Positions 23,427 through 37,380 of a stretch of 64,000 nt of DNA are shown in pieces. Position 1 is the first letter of the stretch. Each line of letters begins with the position of its first letter. The notes beneath the pieces were generated by a model. It was not told the origin of the DNA and ran no database searches. It saw only the letters and a list, made by a program, of their open reading frames with translations. Source of the stretch: Mucor racemosus (Eukaryota; Mucoromycota; Mucoromycetes; Mucorales; Mucoraceae); the NCBI GenBank assembly GCA_027405735.1, contig JAPEHQ010000016.1, positions 1,195,309 to 1,259,308 of the forward strand. Direction: 5' to 3'. The position numbers and the translations under genes were made by a program.

Positions 23427-24309
23427 GTTAAAAGATGAATATATGTGCAAAAGGAAGAAAATCAACAGAACTTTTCCAAACAAAAAATTTTATTATTTTT
23501 TTCGTCAAAAATTTAGGCCAATCATGTATGACAGTCTATATGGAAGACATCCCGTTAGTGTCAATTCACTTTTTTATTACATGTAATTCATCTTGAAATA
23601 CTGCTATCATAACGAGGATTGTGCACCATCAAAGCTTTTTTTAGTTATAATTGCTTGATTTATCATCCTGATAGACCTTGATATGCTTCAAATATCCGTT
23701 TAGAATCAAACTATTATGTCTCTTACAAGCCACATTATAGTGTGCTCTTTTCACTACATGAAAGAAAGCGGAGATGTCACTTTGAGATACAATCGACTGC
23801 AGTAATTCACGTACCTTTTTATATGATACACTTATAATAATTTAATACTTTTCAACGTATGAATAGCTTAAATAGGTACGTTTTTAAAGTCTTTATAATT
23901 AATAGCTATATAATGTGGAGCTACTGCTAGAATATCTTACGAAACTGACATGAAACTTGAGCTTGATCTGTTGAGATCGGCCTTTTAAAACGATTCAATA
24001 TCTTGGATATACATACATTTTAAAGGATTCTTACGGATGTATCTAAACTTTTAATAACATAATAAAACATGAAAACCGTTTTTTAAAAGCGTCGGATTTA
24101 AAATTAATTTTTTGTTTGAGAAAAAACGGCCAAAACAGTAGAATATTCGATGCTCAATTTGATATATTTGATTTTTTAAATTTCAGAGAAAACAGTTTCT
24201 AGCACAAAAAAAACAACTTGGAATTTGCTTTATTTAGGGTGATATGTGTAAGTGTATATAAAAGGGTAAAAGGGTAAAAGGGTACAAGGGTAAGAGAGAG
24301 AAAAAAAAA
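23427..24309. other. Intergenic, 883 bp
   Basis: Promoter of eEF1B and 3' region of the Kin4-like gene. A short tandem repeat AAAGGGT/AAGGGT lies at about 24260-24295 next to the kinase stop codon. The rest is AT-rich without recognisable sites. Confidence 0.5.
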
Positions 24310-27300
24310 CTAATTATTGTCATTATCAACATCTTGTCTCGATATTAAACTAAAGTTTGTATTTCTGATCACATTTCCATATTGCAACAAACTTAATAAT
24401 TTTTGACCAATAAATTGATAACCTGCAAAGTTTTCATCATGAACAGTAGCAACATTTTGAATATCTACACTAAAGAGACCTGATAAGTTTTCAAAACGAC
24501 AAATTTCTACAAAAAACTGGATTTCTTCTCCTCTGTCAATACTTGGATGTCCATAGATTGGTTGCGTTATCATGGTAGCAGTAGCGTTTTTAGTCGATAA
24601 ATGATTCAAAATATCTCTGACCTCATCTTGTTGATTGTTATCAGTAGAATGAATTGATCGGCGTGTGCAACGTAATTTATAACCTCCTATATTTTCAACT
24701 TGGATACCCAGAATTAATAGAATTTTATTGATTTCGAGTAGTACATCCATAGGAGGTTTCGACGTCAGTGCAGAATGATTCATACTGCCTGTATGCACTC
24801 TTAATTCAGATGCAATTGACATACGATCGACTTCATTTTGTCGTTGTTGTTGTTGGTTATTTATATTGTTATTGCTTTGAGATAATATAGTGGGTGTATG
24901 TGAAACTGCTGTTGATGTGGATCGCATCGGTACAAGTGAGGAATTGGGTCGTGCAACCGGTATTGTTGCTTCTTCTTCTTCTTCTTCTGGTATAATCGCT
25001 TCTCTCGAAGAGGAATAAGTGCTATGATGACTATTGGCACTATTAGATATGCTACTTGCAGTAATTGTTTTTGGCTCTGTGTGTAATACAAAACAATTAA
25101 TTATCGTGATTAAAAATGGGAGAAAAAATAACAATCAACTCACTTTTGTGTTGAAGAGATTTGGTTTTCTTCAACCATGATATTAATCGTTCGCTTTTTG
25201 AATGCTCTACTACAAGTGGAGGAGAATTTGCTGGTGTTGGAGCTAATGGAAGCTCTTTTGTAGAATGGCTTTGCATCAAATGTTGCCATGAATGTCTATT
25301 TTTATTAGCAGGCTTCTGATCATTTTTTGAGACTAAAGATGATGGCAAAGTAGCAGTATTTGGACTATTTGTAGTACGACGCTTAACACTAGAGAAGAAT
25401 TTAGCTTTTAATGATAAATGTTGTCGTGGAGGTGAAGGATATTGATTTGTTTTTTGCTGTTGCTGTTGTTGTTGCATCAAAGCGCTTGTAACTGCAGCGT
25501 CGATCGTATGTCTCTTCTTTCGCTTTGCAGCTAATTGTTTTGTCTCCAAGTCTTCCTGTATATTTTGTCTTGCGTTTGTGTTAGTAGTTGATTTATTCTC
25601 GTTAGTATTAACAGGAGCGACAAGCAATGTCTTGGCATTTTTAGTGATTTGATTATTCAGGACAAATGGCATATTTGTTGACTTTTCTTCTTCTCTTTCA
25701 GGCGATATTTTTTCACTGCAACTAGCATGAGAGGTTGCATCAATAGAAACATTATCATTCTTTGATGATTCTTCTTTTTCCTCTAGAGGTAAGGGCAGAG
25801 GAATTGGTGTTGATGGAGAAGACATTGCACCATTTGCATGATTTATAGGTTCATTGACAATAGCTCTTTCACTATGATTGTCCATTTCTTCTGTTTCTAT
25901 TATATCGTCAGTTCGGGCGTCTTTTGTGTTACTATATGAATTGGAGTACGAGTACGATGAAGATGCAGAAGAGGAAGTTGAACACGAATCATGATCGCTA
26001 TCTTCACAGCAATCTTCATTAGAATCATATTGCTCACCGTCAGATAAAATATTAAGGTTTGTTGAAGATTGAATGCCTGTGAGCAACATTTGTTTCTTGA
26101 TTTGTGCTTCTTTTTCTAGTTCTTGTACAGATTTAGAGATCTGACCCTTGTAGTTTTCTAACCAAGGGTGAGACATTATAAATTGAATATTGCATCTTTC
26201 ACTTGGATCAGGAATCAACATTTTTCCAATAATGTCTTTAGCATCTTTAGACAAATACGACGGATATTTGGGTTTATGTGCCATAATATAGCGATATAAT
26301 CTTCCGATATTTTCACCGTTGGGATTTTTAGCATCATCATCAAATGGCAAGTAACCACAAAGCATAGCATACAAGATAATTCCACATGACCAAATATCTA
26401 CACCTGTACCAGCATAAAGTCTTCCTGTCATGACAAGTTCAGGAGCTGCATACACAGGGGATCCACACGAGGTAGACATTAAATCGCCAGTCTTGAGAGT
26501 GAATTGATTTGCGAAACCAAAATCAGTAACAATTAGGTTTCCATGGCGATCTAACAGAATGTTTTCCTATAATAAAGAACCTCCTTTTTTTAATACAACA
26601 AAGTGTAATACAATTATCTTTAGATAAACAACATACAAGTTTTAAATCACGGTGCACAATGTTCTTTTGATGCATGTAATAGACACTACTGATCAATTGA
26701 GAAAAAAGTCTACATGCTTCTTGTTCCTTTAGATATCTCTGCCTAAAGATGTACTCAAACAATTCTCCACCTGATAGTAATGTTGTCAATATAAAAGCGG
26801 ACCTTTTTAAACTAACAACACTAAAATATTACCTTGAGCATATTCCAATACCATGCCAATATTTGTGTTTGTTTCATTTACGCTTAATAATTTGACAATA
26901 TATGGATGGTTCAGTATCTATTATTTATGTATATGTAATGTGATAATTGTTTGTTATTCGTTCATGTTACTTGTTTTCATGAGAATATTTCATTTACCCT
27001 AAGGATATCAATTTCCATTCGAATCTTTTCTAATTGTGAAGAAGAATCGATATTTTGCTTTTTAACCAGTTTGACAGCCACCTGTTTTTATATTGATTTT
27101 TTTTTTTTTTTTAGTAAATAAACAAGCTTTTATAACAACACAAAATTACTTACAATTTGACCTGTTTCGACATGTCTGCCTAATTTAACTTTACCAAATT
27201 CACCAACACCAAGTGTCTTTAATAGTAAAAATGGGCCTAACCTTGGTACCTTTTTCGAATTACAAGATGAAACAGGAGAAGGTTTTAAATAGTCTAGTAT

Positions 27301-27462
27301 CTCTTTTTGATTATCGTCTAATGGTGTTTGTGTCAATATTTTACTATCACTACTAGCATTGCTTGAAACTTCTTTAACAGATGAAGATCCCTCTAATAAA
27401 GTCAACACTTGGTTGTCATTCATAACGTTATTATTGATTGGTTGAATTAAGGTTGCAGCCAT
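24310..27462 (-). CDS. KIN4: Ser/Thr protein kinase, Kin4/Ppk16 family, with KA1-like C-terminus
   Basis: Six exons: 27462-27154, 27081-26998, 26917-26833, 26770-26637, 26566-25144 and 25076-24310, encoding 933 residues. Kinase domain about 75-340: Gly loop GVGEFGKV (85-92), VAVK with K107, HRDLKLEN with D201, DFG at 219-221, and the T-loop MSTSCGSPVYAAPE. The insert AMLCGYLPFDDDAKNPNGENIGRLY is characteristic of the Kin4/Ppk16 branch. T236 is the expected activating site. Low-complexity Ser/Asn/Glu-rich sequence with poly-Q follows. The last 130 residues (DVLLEINKILLILGIQVE...IQFFVEICRFENLSG) resemble a KA1 domain, which binds membranes or the kinase lobe. In yeasts this branch acts in spindle-position control; the role in a coenocytic fungus is open. 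Confidence 0.9.
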
Positions 27463-28700
27463 TTTAAGTGAGAAAGTTTGTAAAGAAAGAGAGAAGTGAG
27501 AAAACCATGGACCATAAATATTTATATGAAAAAAATATATGTAACTTGACAAATTGGGATTAGTGTTTGTCGATTGCTCTCTATATATTTGCCTCCTCTT
27601 TTTTTTTGTTGCTCGGAATACATTAAAAATTTATGCCCGTTTCTGTAAGAAGAGAAAACGTATAGTGATACAAACAAAACAACAATCCTAATATAGAAAC
27701 GCCTATCTTCTTTTTGAGTAAACAATTATTACATTTCTGGGTAAATGAATTAACTATGTTGCTTAATTTTTCTTTAGAAATACAGTAAGAGCATATTGAT
27801 ATGGCTATAAGAAAGCAATGTCGCTTTATATGAGCTTTTCACATCAGCTACTTTTTACTAAAAGCAGACCCAAGAGCCTTATCAACAGACCATCGCTCGT
27901 AACTAATTTCTACCTAATTAACAATATTAAATTACACTGTGATGATCTTGAATTTCTTCATTGTATTGCAAAGTACACTTTAAGAAAAACCGAGATTCCC
28001 CTACACCCAAATCGAGACATGGAAGATTGTGTATATACTAATAGATGTTTTTTTTTTTTTTGGATTACAGTCTACCATGGAGACTTTAATCACTTTAATC
28101 ATCATGCAAGTAGCCCTTACTTTATATAACTGCGATTTGATTGCACTGTAGAATTCCCACATAAGCAAAATCGTGTACGTTTATGAATGATCATTTACCA
28201 GCTCGCATAAAGATGGTATGAGATATACGGAATTGCGGACAAATGAATGCTCTGTGATCAACCAAAATTGTAATCGAGATCAATGATTTTGTATCTCTTT
28301 CTTTGATCAAGAATCAATATTCGTCTAAAGCAAAAGATATATCACAATGCAGAAACGTTTTAAGAGCATGTGAAAATCATCGCTGATGGGTATTCCTGCT
28401 GATTGTGTCTTATGAAAAGTGTATTTTAGCTTACTGACGCAATAAAATGTTGAGTTTTTGAATTACATAATCTGTAAAACAGATGACATCCTGAATTATT
28501 AGTCTATCTAAATTTTATTTTTTGCTTGCCAGATTGACATCCGGCGAGACTGATTAATTTGAGCAGCATATATCTGCCTTCACTGAGTATTCCACTCTTA
28601 AGATTTGTTATAAAATTACATTATTGTTGACTAGTAATTCAATTTTTTGATTTGAAAACTAAAGCATGTCAGCTTTTCTGTAACTACTATCATAACGAGA
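27463..28700. other. Intergenic, about 1.24 kb
   Basis: Promoter of the kinase gene and spacer up to the younger inverted element. ORFs of 67-103 codons exist on both strands but none has domain features. No RNA gene recognised. Confidence 0.5.
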
Positions 28701-28985
28701 TGTTACAATACATACTTTAGACAATGTAGAATATGTTTTATTTAGGAGTAATAAACTGCTTGTTTTAGTAGATGTTTTGTGTCTTTCAAAAGAGACCAAA
28801 ATAGGGTTTTTTTTACTTTGAAAATTGGATCTTGCACATCTTACTTTTTCAACAAATAACGACAAACTAAAGAAAAAAAAATACAAAATTATATTGGAAA
28901 AGTTTAAATTAAATGTAATGCTTCGATTTTTTGAATTGCTATTTGTTGTGAGATAAATAAACCCTTTAAATACTTTCTACTACTA

Positions 28986-31900
28986 AAAAATGAAAAACTT
29001 TGAGGCTTCATATCTCTGCGGAAAATTAAGCAATACTAGCTTTTTGATAATAAAAACTACTTGTTTTAAAGCGCTCTATAACATATTTAAGTATGAAAAA
29101 ATTATGTGTACCTTTTTTTTTTAATTCCATTTTTTTGACATTTTTGTAGTAGATTTAAAATATTCGTTATATTGAGCAGCATTTTTTTTTTATATTCATG
29201 TCATTAACCTCGTTGAGCTCTACCGAACTCAATTTAGTTCTTTTCAAAATATTAATTTTTCATCGAGATATCCTCAAAAATACGTATAACAGAATATTTT
29301 CATTTCTTGCTTCAAAAATAGACGTGTATACCCTTATCCTGGATTCTGAATTTGAAAAAAATCAATAAAAATTTTGTTTTCTCTGCGAAAAATGTAGCTA
29401 AAAGGTTTAGCAGTGTTTCGATCGATACATATTTTTTCTGTGCATCATATCAAGTAATTATATTTGAATTATAATTATAAAAAATGATGTGTATATTCAA
29501 AAAACCTCCAAAAATATAATTGTATTTTACGTAAGATTTAATGTAAAACATTTATTTGAATTTTATTTAGATGGATGCAGAATTCAAAAGTGTACATAAA
29601 CTATTTAATAAACTAGTTCATCTTACTTTGTAGTTCATGAGCTATTAAACAATTTTGTTTTTTGAATCATTTTCTGATCGATTTCACAGATCGATTTTGG
29701 CACTCAGCTAACATATACTGTAAGCTGTATTGTGAACTATCATTTCGATTATCTCGGCGAAAAATTAATATTTCTTAGTGAAATAAAAAATACAGTGTAG
29801 CTTTTGGTTGGATCTGTTATATCAGAAGATGCCATAACAAAAAATACTCTGCTAAAAGATACATTTTATTAATTTACTGCTGATTTCTATTTATATATTT
29901 GATTTTAATATTTCGTTTATACTGCTAATCGACTCGTTCCTCCATTAGAGTTAACTCACCATCCGTAATTAGCGTATCTATAATAACGGTCCATTATTAG
30001 TTTATGGTATGCAAAATTATTAAAAGGGATCATCTAATCTCAAATTTATCTGATTCAACTGCTGATGCTAAACTAGTATCAAATTAGTTGTGTTGACTTG
30101 CAATAAAGTAAGGCATTTTATCAAGTACGTTGTTGACGTTCAATGTGTTTCAGTTAAATTAAACAGATAGAGATATGGTTCATGCAGAGATCTATGAATG
30201 TATGAGAGAGCTCAGGTCTATGAACACAAAAAAATGATCCAAATTGTGATGCTTCGTCGACCTGTACAAATTTTTTTTGTGGCGATACCTGGTGGCTCAA
30301 GTGTAATTTAGGCATTTAATTGTCAAATGTATCGAATCAATATGAAGTTGGTTGATTGATATAACTCTAACGGATAATAAATACAATATCATTTATTGAA
30401 TGGGTGAATGTACATGTATAAGCAAAGCTTGCTTTTGAATGAAAGTACTAATTATTCTGATTAACATTGATAGGCTCAAAAAGCAATCATTGCTACTAAA
30501 TTGCATAATTTGATATGCAGAAAATACTTGAACCATTTATTTTTTGGCAATGGTACAAATCATCATTCAATATGACTGAACATTAATTAATCAGAGAAAA
30601 TACAACTTGTAAAAAACTGATACCCAACAATATACATCAAGGCCAAGATTGATAAAAGATGCATTCATTGTGCAATGGAGATCGCAACATTTTAATGGAT
30701 AAAAATTACCGGAACAAGGTGTTGTTGTGTTTGCCTCCTCAGGATTTTTAAAGGGGTTTAAAAGGATACTGCATCAAACTTACTTAGGTGTTAAATACTC
30801 ACCATGTGATATTAGCATTATCTGGTTTCATATTTAATTGCTGTATTATTAAGAATCAAGCTTTTCATAGCTTATAACAATGACAATGGGATATTTCTGA
30901 TTTTAGATTGACATTTATCATAAGGTGGGCTGATGATACATTTGATACTATTGTAGATAAAACCCGTCAATTTGATTTATCTGGTTTGAATGCAAATACC
31001 GAGGAGCCATTTGTCAGTGCTTAAGTTGGTTATGGAAAGCATTGAATAAATTTTCTTGGGACAAAGTGGGTAAAAAGGCGGCAATAGGTTCCGGCGATAG
31101 CTATGTTTATTATGTTTATGTTTATGATATTGGAGAGGTAAGACTAAAACTAAATGTAAATCATCTCTAGCGCATTAATTATGAAGTAAGACTATATTAT
31201 CATCAAATACGCTACCACACAATATTAATAGAATGTATAAAGGTTTGCAGTAATAAGCTTGAATCAAGTGGATACAGTATCATAAATTCTTGAAAAAATT
31301 CTCAAGTATTATAAAATCTCTTATTTTTAAGATTTACAGGGCTTATAAGCGGAATATTAATTTACAAAATTATTTTTGTCCAGATCATCAATTTTGACAT
31401 TTTTTAATTTTTATTTTCTGGTTTTTCAAATCTAGAGTTAATTATACTACCAATTATAAAAAAAAAAATATACACATATGCAGAATTTAGCACTCTATTT
31501 GCTCAATAAAAAACAACTAACATTTTTATTGCAAAATATTACATGAAAATCCTTTAATCAAAAAACCGTTTTTGGGCCAAAAATGCTAAGTTTCATTACT
31601 TACCATTTAATATTAAGCTTTTATAAAATGCGTAGTAGCTATAGCTACAATTTTCTCTCACAATGTAGTATATTTAAACGTTGATTTTGGTATCAAAATT
31701 TGATCTTTTTGTTTTTTGATCAAAATCATGAGTGTTGGTAAGGATAAAATGAGTCACCGAAAATGTCCGTTACAAAAACTGAATTTTCAGACCGTACGTG
31801 GTTAAATATAAGAAAAGTAGAAAAAAAAAACACTTTTTTATTTAAAATTTAGATATACCATCGTATAAGTGACTTAGACGTTCAATCTTGCTATGCTCGG

Positions 31901-32389
31901 TTACGGCGTCGCTCTAAGGGTTCGCTTTTGCAATTTTTTAATAAATATATGATATGACAGACAATTTTTCTGGTAGAATAATGTACGTTTCTATTATAGT
32001 AACAGATATTGCCTATTTTACTTCATTTATAGTTCAGGCGCTGTAATACTGCTTTTACATTGACTAAAGTGTGCAATTTAGCAGGGTTTTAAATGCGCTA
32101 AATAATGTGAAGCCTTGAAAATCCTTTTATACGTGTGTTGTTTCTCTCTTTTTGTTTTTATATTCAATGGATAATATATTCGCCGTTTGATAAGGCATAT
32201 CAAATATCAAACTATCGAGCTGGTACTCTTTTCTTTAACTGATTACGCATGCTACTGTAACATAGGGGACTAATAATGTTTTTAATATAGGTAGCAGTCG
32301 TTATATTAGAGACTGATATTTTATTTAACAGCATTTTAGGATCAAATATCATTATTTACTACTGTACTGTTGGACATACAGTATCTCTT
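28986..32389 (+). repeat. Left arm of 3.4-kb near-perfect inverted repeat
   Basis: Pairs with 33643-37047 in inverse orientation. The sum of paired coordinates is constant: 29002 with 37031, 30591 with 35442 and 32217 with 33816 all give 66033. So there is no net length change over 3.2 kb. One base of length differs near 32310 (T-run of four against five on the matching strand). Few substitutions are visible (for example near 29209); several cluster in the outermost 100 bp (29030-29060). No coding capacity. Confidence 0.9.
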
Positions 32390-33642
32390 GATTACCAGAT
32401 CAAATCAAAGACAATGATATTTATATAGTATCTACACAATGAAAAGCTACAACTGGCTACAAACCCACGAAATGTTCCAGAAAAGTGATAAAATTTCAAA
32501 TGGTATAGAAACAAAAAAAAAGGATAATCTAGTAGTGTTTTGCGTAATAATGATACACTACGGCGGACCTGTGCTGCACAAGATGACTTCGTTGTGCTCA
32601 GGTGGGCTGCACACTATAGCCTGAGCTGTTGTGCCCACTGAATATGGTTAAAAATATACTAATATATACATGGGTACAACAAAGAAACTGCACACGAGCA
32701 CAACGCTAAGCCTGTATGTGCAAAATTATAGCTTCTGTCCATATGCATGACATTAATTCCATGTGTGTATAATAGTAGAATTGCCCATGTTTTACCAAAA
32801 CTAATAAGAATTAGACAAGAGTAAAAGGTGGAGTTTATTCAATATACAATGTGAGGATATATGTAATAGACGGCAATCTCGGGTAATACAATGATGATAT
32901 GGGTACACCCAGGACTGAGACTATGAAAATAGATATCGGTAATGCCATATATAGATTCTGATATAACAGCCTATAAGCATATCATTATCCCTATTTGTGT
33001 GTAATAATAAAATCTGATCATGAGCATAATGAACTGATTGTATGGGCACAAATTGGTTTGTACATGAGCATCGTGCCGTTCTCAAAATTCCATTGCATTT
33101 TTTACTGGACTGGATTTTTAAATTACATTTGTTTTTATTAATATAGATTATAGACAATACTATACAATTTAATACGTTGTTAGTGTAGAGCAATACATGC
33201 AAGAGCCAATATATATACGATTATCATAATTTGTAAGTATGTTTATAACTATAATGTTTACAGTAACAATGGTTTTTGCTTGGGCATAAACTTAAATAGC
33301 GCTTACTGCTTAAATTTATACCGCAAGACATATCTAAGATCATAAATTTTACTTTATCACACATAAAATTTAAACAAATTAACCTTCTTCTTTAAACTTA
33401 CTATTTTAGTTTACGATTGTCAGCTGTAAAAATATTTGTTTTAAAGTATATGTACGCTAGCTACCATCAAAACTATGGTTATAAGGCAAGACGTTAGATT
33501 GCTCTTTTTTTTTGTGTTTCTATATTATTTGAAATTTTATCACTTTCCTGGAACATTTCGTGGGTTTGTAACTAGTTCTAACTTTTCATTGATGATGAGT
33601 AGATATCAATATTATTATTGCCTTCGATTTGGTCTGGTAATG
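32390..33642. repeat. Spacer between the inverted arms
   Basis: 1253 bp. The part 33030-33480 is the reverse complement of 12300-12790 in the old copy, and 32600-32680 that of 12780-12835. So the spacer is in opposite orientation in the two copies. About 350 bp (32690-33030) has no counterpart in the old copy. A segment shared by both copies yields ORFs (12485-12856 plus, 32921-33202 minus) but in different frames, so coding is unlikely. Confidence 0.65.
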
Positions 33643-36600
33643 AAGAGATACTGTATGTCCAACAGTACAGTAGTAAATAATGATATTTGATCCTAAAATG
33701 CTGTTAAATAAAAATATCAGTCTCTAATATAACGACTGCTACCTATATTAAAAACATTATTAGTCCCCTATGTTACAGTAGCATGCGTAATCAGTTAAAG
33801 AAAAGAGTACCAGCTCGATAGTTTGATATTTGATATGCCTTATCAAACGGCGAATATATTATCCATTGAATATAAAAACAAAAAGAGAGAAACAACACAC
33901 GTATAAAAGGATTTTCAAGGCTTCACATTATTTAGCGCATTTAAAACCCTGCTAAATTGCACACTTTAGTCAATGTAAAAGCAGTATTACAGCGCCTGAA
34001 CTATAAATGAAGTAAAATAGGCAATATCTGTTACTATAATAGAAACGTACATTATTCTACCAGAAAAATTGTCTGTCATATCATATATTTATTAAAAAAT
34101 TGCAAAAGCGAACCCTTAGAGCGACGCCGTAACCGAGCATAGCAAGATTGAACGTCTAAGTCACTTATACGATGGTATATCTAAATTTTAAATAAAAAAG
34201 TGTTTTTTTTTTCTACTTTTCTTATATTTAACCACGTACGGTCTGAAAATTCAGTTTTTGTAACGGACATTTTCGGTGACTCATTTTATCCTTACCAACA
34301 CTCATGATTTTGATCAAAAAACAAAAAGATCAAATTTTGATACCAAAATCAACGTTTAAATATACTACATTGTGAGAGAAAATTGTAGCTATAGCTACTA
34401 CGCATTTTATAAAAGCTTAATATTAAATGGTAAGTAATGAAACTTAGCATTTTTGGCCCAAAAACGGTTTTTTGATTAAAGGATTTTCATGTAATATTTT
34501 GCAATAAAAATGTTAGTTGTTTTTTATTGAGCAAATAGAGTGCTAAATTCTGCATATGTGTATATTTTTTTTTTTATAATTGGTAGTATAATTAACTCTA
34601 GATTTGAAAAACCAGAAAATAAAAATTAAAAAATGTCAAAATTGATGATCTGGACAAAAATAATTTTGTAAATTAATATTCCGCTTATAAGCCCTGTAAA
34701 TCTTAAAAATAAGAGATTTTATAATACTTGAGAATTTTTTCAAGAATTTATGATACTGTATCCACTTGATTCAAGCTTATTACTGCAAACCTTTATACAT
34801 TCTATTAATATTGTGTGGTAGCGTATTTGATGATAATATAGTCTTACTTCATAATTAATGCGCTAGAGATGATTTACATTTAGTTTTAGTCTTACCTCTC
34901 CAATATCATAAACATAAACATAATAAACATAGCTATCGCCGGAACCTATTGCCGCCTTTTTACCCACTTTGTCCCAAGAAAATTTATTCAATGCTTTCCA
35001 TAACCAACTTAAGCACTGACAAATGGCTCCTCGGTATTTGCATTCAAACCAGATAAATCAAATTGACGGGTTTTATCTACAATAGTATCAAATGTATCAT
35101 CAGCCCACCTTATGATAAATGTCAATCTAAAATCAGAAATATCCCATTGTCATTGTTATAAGCTATGAAAAGCTTGATTCTTAATAATACAGCAATTAAA
35201 TATGAAACCAGATAATGCTAATATCACATGGTGAGTATTTAACACCTAAGTAAGTTTGATGCAGTATCCTTTTAAACCCCTTTAAAAATCCTGAGGAGGC
35301 AAACACAACAACACCTTGTTCCGGTAATTTTTATCCATTAAAATGTTGCGATCTCCATTGCACAATGAATGCATCTTTTATCAATCTTGGCCTTGATGTA
35401 TATTGTTGGGTATCAGTTTTTTACAAGTTGTATTTTCTCTGATTAATTAATGTTCAGTCATATTGAATGATGATTTGTACCATTGCCAAAAAATAAATGG
35501 TTCAAGTATTTTCTGCATATCAAATTATGCAATTTAGTAGCAATGATTGCTTTTTGAGCCTATCAATGTTAATCAGAATAATTAGTACTTTCATTCAAAA
35601 GCAAGCTTTGCTTATACATGTACATTCACCCATTCAATAAATGATATTGTATTTATTATCCGTTAGAGTTATATCAATCAACCAACTTCATATTGATTCG
35701 ATACATTTGACAATTAAATGCCTAAATTACACTTGAGCCACCAGGTATCGCCACAAAAAAAATTTGTACAGGTCGACGAAGCATCACAATTTGGATCATT
35801 TTTTTGTGTTCATAGACCTGAGCTCTCTCATACATTCATAGATCTCTGCATGAACCATATCTCTATCTGTTTAATTTAACTGAAACACATTGAACGTCAA
35901 CAACGTACTTGATAAAATGCCTTACTTTATTGCAAGTCAACACAACTAATTTGATACTAGTTTAGCATCAGCAGTTGAATCAGATAAATTTGAGATTAGA
36001 TGATCCCTTTTAATAATTTTGCATACCATAAACTAATAATGGACCGTTATTATAGATACGCTAATTACGGATGGTGAGTTAACTCTAATGGAGGAACGAG
36101 TCGATTAGCAGTATAAACGAAATATTAAAATCAAATATATAAATAGAAATCAGCAGTAAATTAATAAAATGTATCTTTTAGCAGAGTATTTTTTGTTATG
36201 GCATCTTCTGATATAACAGATCCAACCAAAAGCTACACTGTATTTTTTATTTCACTAAGAAATATTAATTTTTCGCCGAGATAATCGAAATGATAGTTCA
36301 CAATACAGCTTACAGTATATGTTAGCTGAGTGCCAAAATCGATCTGTGAAATCGATCAGAAAATGATTCAAAAAACAAAATTGTTTAATAGCTCATGAAC
36401 TACAAAGTAAGATGAACTAGTTTATTAAATAGTTTATGTACACTTTTGAATTCTGCATCCATCTAAATAAAATTCAAATAAATGTTTTACATTAAATCTT
36501 ACGTAAAATACAATTATATTTTTGGAGGTTTTTTGAATATACACATCATTTTTTATAATTATAATTCAAATATAATTACTTGATATGATGCACAGAAAAA

Positions 36601-37047
36601 ATATGTATCGATCGAAACACTGCTAAACCTTTTAGCTACATTTTTCGCAGAGAAAACAAAATTTTTATTGATTTTTTTCAAATTCAGAATCCAGGATAAG
36701 GGTATACACGTCTATTTTTGAAGCAAGAAATGAAAATATTCTGTTATACGTATTTTTGAGGATATCTCGATGAAAAATTAATATTTTGAAAAGAACTAAA
36801 TTGAGTTCGGTAGAGCTCAACGAGATTAATGACATGAATATAAAAAAAAAATGCTGCTCAATATAACGAATATTTTAAATCTACTACAAAAATGTCAAAA
36901 AAATGGAATTAAAAAAAAAAGGTACACATAATTTTTTCATACTTAAATATGTTATAGAGCGCTTTAAAACAAGTAATTTTTATTATCAAAATGCTAATAT
37001 TGCTTAATTTTCCGCAGAGATATGAAGCCTCAAAGTTTTTCATTTTT
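33643..37047 (-). repeat. Right arm of 3.4-kb near-perfect inverted repeat
   Basis: Inverted partner of 28986-32389. Similarity stops sharply outward at 37048, where the left side becomes strongly diverged, although the right flank continues as element sequence. It stops inward at 33642. Confidence 0.9.
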
Positions 37048-37380
37048 AACAGTGAAATACGTGTAAATATCTGAAACATTAGCACTGAAAAAGTTATACC
37101 AACAGCAAAAAATAGGATATTTCTAGATACTTGTTTTTGGATTAAAGCTGGATATCTCAAGTATATCCACGTATAATTTTTCTTATTGTTATTCAGTCAA
37201 AAAAAAAGTTGAGCAAGAATTACAAGTCGTCGGTCCTATTTCAATATATACATATAAAGTGACAGTAAATTCCACATGTTTCGTTTCTTTTGCAAAATAA
37301 GAAGTATTTACAGGAATAAATAGCGTGATACGACCAATTGATATATATTATGTAGCATTTAAAGCTATTTCTGATATACA

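Larger units (their letters stand above)
28700..37380. mobile_element. Younger copy of the large non-coding inverted element
   Basis: The same sequence family as 7969-15059, with about 8.7 kb of recognisable similarity. Centre: two 3.4-kb near-identical inverted arms and a 1.25-kb spacer, given separately. Outside the arms both flanks still resemble the old element (for example 37160-37340 against 14690-14850), but the left flank (28700-28985) is far more diverged. No long ORF; no transposase or RT motif. Outer limits are approximate and no target duplication was found. Confidence 0.72.
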
